From the NCBI RefSeq assembly GCF_014648035.1, contig NZ_BMQI01000017.1, positions 23,131-87,130 on the forward strand: a DNA stretch of 64,000 bases. The letters run 5' to 3'. The DNA comes from Shewanella algicola (lineage in GTDB: Bacteria; Pseudomonadota; Gammaproteobacteria; Enterobacterales; Shewanellaceae). The stretch's first letter is position 1, and each line of letters starts with the position of its first letter. The notes under the pieces were generated by a model. That model saw nothing but the letters and a program-made list of their open reading frames with translations, made no database searches and had not been told where the DNA came from. Both the position numbers and the translations under genes were made by a program. Below, in pieces: positions 56,427 through 64,000 of this stretch.

Positions 56427-57437
56427 TTGGAATTTTTATATGAATACGGTTTATTTTTAGCAAAAGCCGTAACAATCGTAGTCGCGATATTGGCCGTCGT
56501 GGTATTGGTACTTGCCAGTAACATAAAAAATAAAGCTGACAAAGGTGAATTACGACTCACTGATATTTCAGATGAACTCATTCAGCTAAAGCATCACTTA
56601 AAAGAAGAGTTGCTATCAAAAAAGCAATTTAAAGCCTATGAAAAGCAAGTTAAGGCAGATGAGAAAGCGGCTGAAAAATCAGATATCACCAAGGGTAAAG
56701 TCTTTGTTATCGACTTTAAAGGCAGTATTGATGCCAGTGAAGTGGCATCGCTTCGTGAAGAAGTCACGGCGATTTTAACCATTGCCGATAAAGATGACCA
56801 AGTATTGGTAAATGTAGAAAGTGGCGGCGGCATGGTGCATGGCTATGGTTTAGCTTCAAGCCAATTAGACCGTCTTCGCCAAGCGAATATTCCGTTGTCT
56901 ATATGTATTGATAAAGTCGCTGCCAGTGGTGGCTATATGATGGCCTGTGTGGCAAATAAAGTGTATGCCGCGCCGTTTGCTATTGTTGGCTCTATTGGGG
57001 TTGTGGCACAAGTGCCAAACTTTAACCGTTTGCTCAAAAAGCACGATATTGATTATGAGCAACATACTGCGGGCGACTTTAAGCGCACATTAACCATTTT
57101 TGGTGAAAATACCGATGAAGGCCGTGCTAAGTTTCAGCAAGAACTTGAAGAGACACATGTGTTGTTTAAAGAGTTTGTTGGCCGCTACCGTCCTGAAATG
57201 GACATTAGTAAAGTGGCAACAGGCGAACATTGGTATGGCCAACAAGCCATTGATTTAGGGTTGATTGATGAAATTTCGACTAGCGATGATGTGATTTTAA
57301 ATCTAGCTAGCAGCCATCAAGTGATCAAAATCAGATATCAAATGAAGAAGAAGCTGGCAGATAAAATAGCCCATGGTGCATCGTTATCTGTTAATGCAGT
57401 GATGAACAAGCTCATTGAGCGTAATCAATCGGTGTAA
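56427..57437 (+). CDS. sohB: SohB inner membrane peptidase
   Basis: This S49 family serine peptidase is anchored in the inner membrane with its catalytic domain in the periplasm. It is 336 aa. An N-terminal membrane helix is followed by a linker and the S49 domain with the nucleophile in IDKVAASGGYMMA. The start is TTG at 56427: the protein then begins MEFLYEYGLFLAK like E. coli SohB, and GGAG lies 6 bp upstream. An ATG four codons earlier has no good ribosome binding site. Confidence 0.93.
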   Translation: MEFLYEYGLFLAKAVTIVVAILAVVVLVLASNIKNKADKGELRLTDISDELIQLKHHLKEELLSKKQFKAYEKQVKADEKAAEKSDITKGKVFVIDFKGSIDASEVASLREEVTAILTIADKDDQVLVNVESGGGMVHGYGLASSQLDRLRQANIPLSICIDKVAASGGYMMACVANKVYAAPFAIVGSIGVVAQVPNFNRLLKKHDIDYEQHTAGDFKRTLTIFGENTDEGRAKFQQELEETHVLFKEFVGRYRPEMDISKVATGEHWYGQQAIDLGLIDEISTSDDVILNLASSHQVIKIRYQMKKKLADKIAHGASLSVNAVMNKLIERNQSV

Positions 57438-57450
57438 TATTGGTACTCAT

Positions 57451-57484
57451 AAAAACGACAGCCTAGGCTGTCGTTTTTGTTTTA
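57451..57484 (+). terminator. Terminator after sohB, facing DUF3083
   Basis: AAAAACGACAGCC/GGCTGTCGTTTTT forms a long palindromic stem with a T tail, usable from both sides. Confidence 0.92.
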
Positions 57485-57509
57485 GGTCAGCATCATAATG
57501 ATGACATTA

Positions 57510-58580
57510 TTATTGAGCTTTATAACTGATGTGCTGGTGGAAGCGTAAAGTCACATCGACATGTTCTTTATCGATATCAAATGCTTGAGTGAAAACTCGC
57601 AGTGCATCTTCTACCTGGTTCATAAAGCGTCCGTAACCTTCATCTGTTTCATCACTCTTGCCCGCAACAATCACAAAACGGAACACATCGACTAATTTAC
57701 TGCTATCCCAGTGGCCAATAGGATCTGGAGATTGAGCGTGAGGATCAAAACCAATCATCTGAAACTCATCTGTGCTGGTGAGCTGTTCGTATTTACTGTT
57801 ACGCACCAGCGGCAACTTACCATTAGCGACCATTGCAACACGTTTTAATTGCTTACTTTTGGTTGCGTCGACAAATTTGTCATACACATTTTGATAAATC
57901 GAATCAAAATCGACGTTGTCATTGGCCAGTAATTGCTTTTTAATCCGGCGGTCAACAGGAATGTTGATGGTGACGTAGTTTAAGGTACTGACGTTTTCTG
58001 GCAGCTCGCAGTGACGACGCTGATAACGGCTGTCTACCGCGCGCAGTTTATAACCGTATGTTTCTTTTAAGCCCTTTGCTTTGGCAAAAAAGTCATAAGA
58101 AATATGCTGATGGTCACGAATTTTAATTGGTACATCTTGAACAGGTAACAGCGGCGCAAGTTCAGTAATAAATTGCTTCACTTTATTATGAAAACCGGCC
58201 GCATTACTGCGTAAATCTGCACCTGTGGCTAAAAAGACAATACGTAATTTACGCGCCCTAAAACCTGGTGTGCTGTGCAAACTGTTTGCCTCATGATAGG
58301 CCGGGTTATAAAAGAAACGCAGTTGTTCGTTTGAACTTAAAGAGTAAGCTTCACTGTGAAAGCGAACCATAGGCAATTTATCGGTCGTCACAACATGAAC
58401 GTTATACAATTCTTGTTTTTCAGCGAGTTGGTATACTAATTTACTGAATTCATCGTAACAATTTTCTAAACTACTGTATTTGCTTAGGTATTCGTCGGTT
58501 AATGGGAATCCGATCGTGATGTATTGGTTTTTACGGGTCGCACTAGGTAAATATACTTTTTTTTGACGACTGACGGACAT
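57510..58580 (-). CDS. DUF3083 family protein
   Basis: This 356-aa cytosolic protein of unknown function appears to match DUF3083, a family I recall as restricted to Shewanella and relatives. It contains two related halves (about 15-165 and 195-350). Each has a stretch of the form YITIGFPL/YVTINIPV followed by KLPMVRFHSE/KLPLVRNSK and ending in IRDHQHISYDF/LRFHQHISYKA. This internal duplication suggests a two-domain fold. No signal peptide or membrane helix is seen. It is monocistronic. Confidence 0.75.
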   Translation of the reverse strand: MSVSRQKKVYLPSATRKNQYITIGFPLTDEYLSKYSSLENCYDEFSKLVYQLAEKQELYNVHVVTTDKLPMVRFHSEAYSLSSNEQLRFFYNPAYHEANSLHSTPGFRARKLRIVFLATGADLRSNAAGFHNKVKQFITELAPLLPVQDVPIKIRDHQHISYDFFAKAKGLKETYGYKLRAVDSRYQRRHCELPENVSTLNYVTINIPVDRRIKKQLLANDNVDFDSIYQNVYDKFVDATKSKQLKRVAMVANGKLPLVRNSKYEQLTSTDEFQMIGFDPHAQSPDPIGHWDSSKLVDVFRFVIVAGKSDETDEGYGRFMNQVEDALRVFTQAFDIDKEHVDVTLRFHQHISYKAQ

Positions 58581-58738
58581 ATTATTTCCTTAAATTGTCT
58601 AGTGTTGTCTAAAGTTTATCGTTATTTAATTGCTTGCTGGCATCCATTTTAAACATTGAAACTGAAATTAATATGACTTTTATTGATTTTATTAAAATCT
58701 TTTTAACATTTGCTGTGAAAGTCATAAAATTTAAATAG

Positions 58739-59341
58739 TTACTTATCTAGCGCTTCAGTGATCCAAGGGAGCATCCATTGCGTAATTTTACTTTGAGCCT
58801 GCTCATTAGGGTGAATACCATCGCGTTGCATTAGGCTTTTATCTGCGGCAATCTCTTGCATAAAGAAGGGCGCTAAGTTGATAGCGAACTCGTCAGCTAA
58901 TTGATGATAGGCCTCAGTGAACATTTTGCTATAACGGGGGCCATAATTAGGTGGCACCATGATTTCAGTTAATAACACTTTGGCGCCTTGATCTTCTGCT
59001 AGCGTAATGATTTTTGTAAGATTTGATTTCAGCTGGTTTGGTGGGAAACCACGTAGGCCATCATTTCCGCCTAGCTCAACAACCACTAGGTCAGGCTGGC
59101 TGGAGGCCAGTAAATTCGGGAGTCTGCGCAATCCTCCAGCGGTTGTTTCACCACTAACAGAGCCGTTAACAATAGTGTGTTGTGGCAGTTCATCGCGCAG
59201 CAATTGCACCCAACCTTGGTTTTCTGGCATGCCATAGCCTGCACTTAGGCTATCGCCTAGTATCAAAACCGTGGCAGCATAGGTAGGCGCGCACATCAAC
59301 ATTAACGTAAATGCAGCTGCTAACATGCGTTTAAGCGACAA
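58739..59341 (-). CDS. tesA: TesA arylesterase/acyl-CoA thioesterase I
   Basis: This periplasmic SGNH hydrolase has GDSLSAGYGM (block I, nucleophile Ser), VNGSVSGETTAGG, VELGGNDGLRG (block III) and DGIHPNEQAQ (block V Asp-His). The start is uncertain. The ATG at 59326 gives 195 aa but a signal peptide without positive charge. A TTG at 59341 gives MSLKRMLAAAF, a better signal peptide, and is listed. It is divergent from ybbA with only 16-31 bp between start codons, as in E. coli. Confidence 0.88.
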   Translation of the reverse strand: MSLKRMLAAAFTLMLMCAPTYAATVLILGDSLSAGYGMPENQGWVQLLRDELPQHTIVNGSVSGETTAGGLRRLPNLLASSQPDLVVVELGGNDGLRGFPPNQLKSNLTKIITLAEDQGAKVLLTEIMVPPNYGPRYSKMFTEAYHQLADEFAINLAPFFMQEIAADKSLMQRDGIHPNEQAQSKITQWMLPWITEALDK

Positions 59342-59357
59342 AAATAAGAAGGATTGT

Positions 59358-60107
59358 ATGTCTAATAATAGCGTTCTAAATACCAGTGCCATAACGGTAA
59401 CTAACCTTAATAAAACTGTGGTGACCCAAGAGGGAGAGTTGACTATCCTCAACGGCATTAATATAGAAGTCAAGCAGGGCGACAGTATTGCTATTCTTGG
59501 ACCGTCGGGTTCGGGTAAATCAACCTTACTTGGATTATTAGCGGCATTAGACACACCAACCTCAGGGGAAATTGTCCTTGATGGGGTGGCATTATCAGGA
59601 CTCAATGAAGAACAAAAAGCAGCGCTGCGTAAACAAAAAGTCAGTTTTATTTTTCAATCCTTTATGTTGGTCGACACCTTAACCGCGTTAGAAAACGTCA
59701 TGCTGCCTGCTGAACTTGCTGGCGTTACCGATGCGAAACAAAAAGCGCAAGCCATGCTTGAACGTGTTGGCTTGTCGCATCGCTTAAATCACTTACCGAA
59801 ACAATTATCGGGCGGTGAGCAGCAACGTGTAGCAATTGCCAGAGCATTTATTTGTGAACCTAAAGTGCTGTTTGCCGATGAGCCGACCGGTAACTTAGAC
59901 AGTGTAAATGGCGACAAAATTGCCGACATGTTATTTGCCCTCAACCAAGAAAGCGACACCACTTTGGTACTGGTTACTCATGATTTACATCTTGCCCAGC
60001 GCTGTGCAAGACAGTTAGTGATGGAAAGCGGTCATTTATCAGAGCCTGCAGCAGAAGCTACCCAGCGCGAAAGTGAATCTGATCCACAATTAGTGGAGGC
60101 AAACTAA
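59358..60107 (+). CDS. ybbA: YbbA ABC transporter ATPase
   Basis: This LolD-type ATPase has 249 aa. Walker A is GPSGSGKST, the signature LSGGEQQRVAIARA, and Walker B VLFADEPTGNLD. The ATG at 59358 has AAGGA upstream; an upstream in-frame ATG was rejected. It overlaps ybbP by one base. MacB-like transporters of this type move lipoproteins or peptides, but the substrate here is unknown. Confidence 0.93.
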   Translation: MSNNSVLNTSAITVTNLNKTVVTQEGELTILNGINIEVKQGDSIAILGPSGSGKSTLLGLLAALDTPTSGEIVLDGVALSGLNEEQKAALRKQKVSFIFQSFMLVDTLTALENVMLPAELAGVTDAKQKAQAMLERVGLSHRLNHLPKQLSGGEQQRVAIARAFICEPKVLFADEPTGNLDSVNGDKIADMLFALNQESDTTLVLVTHDLHLAQRCARQLVMESGHLSEPAAEATQRESESDPQLVEAN

Positions 60108-62590
60108 TGGAATGGCGCATCGCTTGGCGTTTGTTTAAGCGTGAGCTTGCACAAGGCCAATTAGTTTTAATTGTGTTAGCGATAACGCTAGCCGTATTGT
60201 CGGTCACTGGGCTTGCTCGGGTTAGCGAGCGTTTACAAGTGGCCATTAATGGTGAAGCCGCTAACTTTATTGCTGCCGATCGAATTATCGATTCACCTGT
60301 TGAGTTAGACCCTAAAGTGTTAACCATTGCAGACGACATTGGCCTTGCCCATGTCACCAATATGCAATTTAACTCTATGGTGTATTCTGGCGATAAATTT
60401 CAATTAGTCACAGTAAAAGCGGTAGGGGATGGTTACCCACTTAAAGGCGATATTGAGCTCAGCACAGGTATCACACAGGCGTTACCGCAGACAGGCCAGG
60501 CCTGGTATGAAAATCGTTTAGGCGGATTACTTAATTACCCTAAAAGCATTGAATTAGGTAACAGTGAGTTATCACTAACTGAAGAAATCAGTCGCTTACC
60601 TGACGCCGGTTTTAATCCGTTTGCCTCATCACCAGTGTTGCTTATTCACCTAAATGATGTTGCTGCAACAGGGATTATTCAGCCGGGCAGCCGCGTAACT
60701 TACTTGTACCAGTTTACCGGTAATGCTGAGCAATTAAGCGCATTTGAGCAACAAGCTAAACCGCTACTCAATAACAGCCAACGTTGGGTTGATGTGCAGT
60801 CGGGCGATTCACCGATTGCCTCCGCAGTACAGCGTGCAGAGCGCTTTTTATTACTAGCCAGTTTATTAGGTATTGCATTGGCATGTGCTGCTATTGGTAT
60901 TGCGGCGCAGCGTTATTGTCAACGCCATTATGATGTGGTCGCAATGCTGAAAACCTTTGGTGCGTCGGGTAAACAAATTCGTGTATTATTTGGTTTGCAC
61001 CTTTCATTAGTGACATTACTCGGTATCGCGCTTGGTTTAATCGGTGGCTTGTTACTCGACCTTGGTATCACGGCGTTTTTACCGCCCGAAATCGCTGCGT
61101 ATTCACCGCCTTACTTGCGTCCTGTATTACTCGGTGTCAGTACCGGGTTAATCAGTGCGTTTATGTTTTCGGCTTATCCGTTAATGCGTTTATTGGCGAT
61201 TCCGCCACTGCGGGTGCTGCAGCGTCAGCTTGAGGGTTTACAGCTCGGCATGTGGTTGCATTTGCTCCTCAGCTTAGCGGCGATGGCGCTTTTGGGCTAT
61301 TTGTATTCAAGAAGCCTCGCACTCACCATGACGGTAGTGTTAGCGGTCATGCTGCTTGGCGTGTTACTGAGCCTATTAGGATTTGTGATGATCCGACTCG
61401 GCCACGGCATTGGCATGAGAACCACCAATCCATTGCAACTTGCTTTGGCTGGGCTGCGTCGTCGTGCTCGTCAAAATGCGGTGCAATTAGTCGGTTTTAG
61501 CAGTGCTTTGGTGTTGTTGTTGACTATTTTGGCACTAAGACAAGATTTGCTTAACGAGTGGCAAAAGCAGTTACCAGAAAATGCGCCGAATTACTTTTTG
61601 GTGAACATTGCCCCTGAAGACAGCAAACCGCTCGATGACTTTTTAACCCTCAATCATATAAAAGCCACCGATATATATCCGGTTGTGCGCGGACGTTTAA
61701 CCCACATTAATGATGAAGAGTTAATTTCTCGTCGCCAATCAGAAGATGGCGAAGAAGGTCGAGTGGGGATCTCTCGTGAGTTAAACTTAACCTATCGCGA
61801 TACCTTGCCGCCCAATAACAAATTGCTTGAGGGTCAGTTTAATCAAACTGACGATGAGGTGTCTGTTGAATCTGGTGTGGCTGAGCGTTTGGAGCTTAAA
61901 CTGGGCGACAAACTGACTTATCGCATTGATAACCAGGATTTGTCGGTCACTGTTGCCAGTATTAGACAGGTGCAGTGGGAAACCTTGCAGCCAAACTTTT
62001 ATATGATTTTTACGCCAAAAGCACTTGAGCCTTTTGCGTATACCTCTATGGCCAGTTTTCATCTTAATGATCAACTATTGGCCGCAGACGGCAGCCTATT
62101 AACGGCAGACCAAGTGGTGTTGCAATTAATTAGGCAATTCCCGACGGTGTCGATTATTGATGTTGGCGCCATGGTAGGGCAGTTAAGGCAAATTATTGAG
62201 CAAGTGTCTTTGTCTTTATCGTTAGTCTTAGCATTGGTGTTGTTGGCCAGTGCGCTAGTGCTGATTGCCCAAACCGAGGCCGGTATGGCGACTCGTCAAC
62301 GTGAGTTAGCGGTATTACGCACCTTTGGCGCATCGGGTTGGTTATTGCGGGCATCAACTGGGTTTGAGTTTGCCTTGCTGGGTGCCATTGCCGGCTTGTT
62401 AGCGGTCATCGTGGCTGAGTTTGCCTTGTACATGCTAAAAACGCAGGTGTTTGAGTTGGTTGTGTACATGCATTGGCCATGGTGGGGTATCGCACCTGTG
62501 GCTGGCGCCGCCATAGTTTCAACACTCGGCGTGTGGCGTTGCAGGCAGCTATTAAACAAGTCGTGCAGTGATATGTTAAAAGCGGGTTAG
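60107..62590 (+). CDS. ybbP: YbbP-type FtsX permease
   Basis: This 827-aa MacB/LolC-type permease has an N-terminal anchor (about 15-35), a large periplasmic domain, and FtsX-like membrane blocks near 245-370 and 690-810, with additional helices between. With YbbA it forms an ABC exporter. It starts on the ybbA stop codon (TAATG). Its neighbourhood (tesA-ybbAP) matches E. coli. Confidence 0.92.
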   Translation: MEWRIAWRLFKRELAQGQLVLIVLAITLAVLSVTGLARVSERLQVAINGEAANFIAADRIIDSPVELDPKVLTIADDIGLAHVTNMQFNSMVYSGDKFQLVTVKAVGDGYPLKGDIELSTGITQALPQTGQAWYENRLGGLLNYPKSIELGNSELSLTEEISRLPDAGFNPFASSPVLLIHLNDVAATGIIQPGSRVTYLYQFTGNAEQLSAFEQQAKPLLNNSQRWVDVQSGDSPIASAVQRAERFLLLASLLGIALACAAIGIAAQRYCQRHYDVVAMLKTFGASGKQIRVLFGLHLSLVTLLGIALGLIGGLLLDLGITAFLPPEIAAYSPPYLRPVLLGVSTGLISAFMFSAYPLMRLLAIPPLRVLQRQLEGLQLGMWLHLLLSLAAMALLGYLYSRSLALTMTVVLAVMLLGVLLSLLGFVMIRLGHGIGMRTTNPLQLALAGLRRRARQNAVQLVGFSSALVLLLTILALRQDLLNEWQKQLPENAPNYFLVNIAPEDSKPLDDFLTLNHIKATDIYPVVRGRLTHINDEELISRRQSEDGEEGRVGISRELNLTYRDTLPPNNKLLEGQFNQTDDEVSVESGVAERLELKLGDKLTYRIDNQDLSVTVASIRQVQWETLQPNFYMIFTPKALEPFAYTSMASFHLNDQLLAADGSLLTADQVVLQLIRQFPTVSIIDVGAMVGQLRQIIEQVSLSLSLVLALVLLASALVLIAQTEAGMATRQRELAVLRTFGASGWLLRASTGFEFALLGAIAGLLAVIVAEFALYMLKTQVFELVVYMHWPWWGIAPVAGAAIVSTLGVWRCRQLLNKSCSDMLKAG

Positions 62591-62623
62591 CACACACTGA
62601 CCTCAATAACCGCTAAATGAGCG

Positions 62624-62660
62624 AAAAGGGAGATGCATTGTCATCTCCCTTTTGTTTTTT
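62624..62660 (+). terminator. Terminator of ybbAP
   Basis: AAAAGGGAGATG/CATCTCCCTTTT followed by GTTTTTT forms a 12-bp stem. It may also serve the convergent TIGR03643 gene. Confidence 0.93.
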
Positions 62661-62683
62661 ACTTCATCGACCTCAAGCTCAGG

Positions 62684-62938
62684 CTATTTAGATCGCGGCT
62701 TATATTGAGTAGGGCAGTAACCTCGGTCGACTCCCTCAGGTCGTAACTTAAGGTGTTTGGTTTTTCGGCCTGTAACGCGTGCTCGCCATAATTTAAAGCT
62801 ACCTGGTTTCATGTTACTGCGCATCAATTTGATAACGGCAGATTCGTTTAAGCCATATAGGTGTTCAATGGCTTCAAATGGCGTGCGGTCTTCCCAGGCC
62901 ATTTCAATAATTCTTGAGGTATCTTGCACTGAAAGCAT
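62684..62938 (-). CDS. TIGR03643/DUF2805 small protein
   Basis: This small basic protein of about 84 aa from the ATG at 62938 has a pattern of the TIGR03643 family: IIEMAWEDRTPFEAIEHLYGL and KPGSFKLWRARVTGRKTKH. These features suggest a nucleic-acid-binding fold, but no role is known. A longer reading from an upstream TTG at 62968 is possible. Confidence 0.8.
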   Translation of the reverse strand: MLSVQDTSRIIEMAWEDRTPFEAIEHLYGLNESAVIKLMRSNMKPGSFKLWRARVTGRKTKHLKLRPEGVDRGYCPTQYKPRSK

Positions 62939-63058
62939 TGCGTATGATGTCGTTATTGGGTTTGCCAATACATACGTTAAACAGCCTGACTTAGTTTATA
63001 GCGTGTTTATAAATAGTTTAACGATGGTTTAAATCATTATTCTGGGTATCACTATCAC

Positions 63059-63763
63059 ATGCGTCTTGACCGTTTTGTCAGTAAAAGTACCGAATTAACG
63101 CAACAGCAAGTGAGCGACTGTATTGCTCAAGCCAATGTGTCGGTTAATGGCGTTGCCGTTACTGATGAAGCCACTCAAGTGCATGAAAATAATCTGGTGC
63201 AATTCAATGGGCAAACATTAGTACCGCGCCCTTTTCGTTATCTGTTATTACATAAGCCGCAGCAAACCTTGTGTTCAAACGTCGATGGGGTTCATCCATC
63301 GGTATTCTCGTTACTGGATATTGAGCGGCCATCAGAGCTTCATATTGCCGGGCGCTTAGATGCTGATACTACAGGATTGGTGTTAATAACCGACGATGGT
63401 CGTTGGACATTTAATATCACCTCGCCCAAATACGCGTGTTACAAAACTTATCGAGTCGATTTGGCAAAACCGATAAAAGAGGATGTCGCCGAGCGCTTTG
63501 CTAATGGGATCGCATTACAGGGCGAAAAGGGCCTGACCTTACCCGCAAAGTTAGAGGTTATCTCAGCACACCAGGTGTTGCTTACACTCACTGAAGGTAA
63601 GTTTCATCAGGTTAAACGCATGTTTGCCGCCGTGGGCAATAAAGTGGTTAAGCTGCATCGGCAACGTATTGGGGCAGTAGAACTCGATGTGCCTGAAGGT
63701 CAGTGGCGCTATTTAACCGCAGAGGAGATCAGCTCTTTTTACTCGGCAAATCGCGTTGATTGA
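63059..63763 (+). CDS. rsuA: 16S rRNA pseudouridine-516 synthase RsuA
   Basis: This 234-aa protein matches RsuA (231 aa). It has an N-terminal S4 RNA-binding domain (MRLDRFVSKSTEL), the catalytic Asp in GRLDADTTGLVL, and the C-terminal EGKFHQVKRMFAAVGNKVVKLHRQRIG. It isomerises U516 of 16S rRNA. No strong ribosome binding site is evident before the ATG. Confidence 0.95.
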   Translation: MRLDRFVSKSTELTQQQVSDCIAQANVSVNGVAVTDEATQVHENNLVQFNGQTLVPRPFRYLLLHKPQQTLCSNVDGVHPSVFSLLDIERPSELHIAGRLDADTTGLVLITDDGRWTFNITSPKYACYKTYRVDLAKPIKEDVAERFANGIALQGEKGLTLPAKLEVISAHQVLLTLTEGKFHQVKRMFAAVGNKVVKLHRQRIGAVELDVPEGQWRYLTAEEISSFYSANRVD

Positions 63764-64000
63764 TCGGCTCTTAGCTAACATCAACATAAAACTCGTTTTT
63801 CAACATTCTTATCAATAAAAGAATTATCAATAAAAGACTTATCGATAATCTAAAATTATCAAAGCTGTTATGCTATCGACATCGTTTAGCGTTGGAGTTT
63901 GGCATGTTAAATCAGCAATGGTTAACCACCTTTATTAAGTTAACCTGAGCTTCGGATAAGAAATTAGCTCCCCAAAGGAACTAAATGCTCGTTCCTTGAT
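63764..64000. other. 237-bp non-coding tail
   Basis: Apart from the short tandem repeat, a 13-codon ATG reading frame at 63904-63945 and AT-rich sequence, nothing is recognised. The segment may belong to a neighbouring mobile element or promoter beyond the edge. Confidence 0.4.
63809..63850. repeat. Short 15-bp tandem repeat
   Basis: TTATCAATAAAAGAA and TTATCAATAAAAGAC are adjacent, and a third partial copy TTATCGATAATC follows. The role is unknown; it lies 46 bp after rsuA. Confidence 0.6.

Noticed and set aside
59342..59605. Long N-terminal extension of tesA
   Set aside because: The extra residues are the reverse strand of ybbA and the signal peptide would be buried.
62757..63032. Plus-strand gene opposite the TIGR03643 gene
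   Set aside because: It is the shadow of a recognisable conserved minus-strand family.
63904..63945. 13-codon peptide near the right edge
   Set aside because: Too short, no homologue or ribosome binding site of note; possibly a mobile element fragment but not provable here.
1..64000. CRISPR array, prophage or defence island
   Set aside because: No spaced direct repeats, integrase, capsid or restriction genes were seen.

Overview
The window reads as chromosome of a marine gammaproteobacterium, almost certainly a Shewanella close to the S. frigidimarina group. The main evidence is a tetraheme flavocytochrome c3 of the iron-induced Ifc3 type next to a divergent porin, a TonB2-type energy-transduction operon with a DUF3450 protein, TtpC and a TPR protein, and gene neighbourhoods typical of Alteromonadales (tRNA-tig-clpP-clpX-lon-hupB-ppiD, pspF/pspABC-ycjXF, sapABCDF). 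Base composition is AT-rich (around 40 % GC by eye). No prophage, CRISPR array, complete insertion sequence or toxin island is visible. Most of the window is core genome.

Layout. 1-0.9 kb: the 3' end of DNA polymerase II. 1.5-10.5 kb: an iron/nutrient uptake block with a large TonB-dependent receptor, an orphan methyltransferase, and a tightly coupled operon DUF3450-ttpC-exbB2-exbD2-tonB2-TPR. 10.8-18.2 kb: a DUF885 lipoprotein, a parvulin, a GNAT acetyltransferase broken by one in-frame stop, feoAB and glnS. 18.3-23.8 kb: housekeeping (Yip1-like membrane protein, miaE, lpxH-ppiB divergent from cysS, folD). 24.0-33.3 kb: a Pro-Arg-His tRNA operon and the protein quality-control cluster tig-clpP-clpX-lon-hupB-ppiD, with sequences resembling heat-shock (sigma-32) promoters before clpP and lon.

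33.4-41.5 kb: an AraC/GyrI regulator, a LysR-DUF819 pair, the porin and flavocytochrome c3 pair (anaerobic fumarate or Fe(III)-linked respiration), a 285-bp MITE-like element with imperfect terminal inverted repeats, and fabV. 41.6-52.3 kb: the sapABCDF transporter and pspF on the minus strand, divergent from pspABC-ycjX-ycjF, with a sigma-54 promoter in the pspF/pspA gap. 52.4-64 kb: a ComEA-like helix-hairpin-helix protein, yciK, a VolA-type surface lipase, sohB, a DUF3083 protein, tesA divergent from ybbA-ybbP, a TIGR03643 protein, rsuA, and a short non-coding tail.

I found no convincing wholly new system. The best leads are the MITE-like element, the nonsense-disrupted GNAT gene, several perfect palindromes in promoter regions (before the DUF3450/TonB2 operon, before hupB, and in the yciK promoter spacer), the clpP promoter that appears to sit on the tig terminator, and the poorly understood DUF3450 and TPR partners of TonB2.
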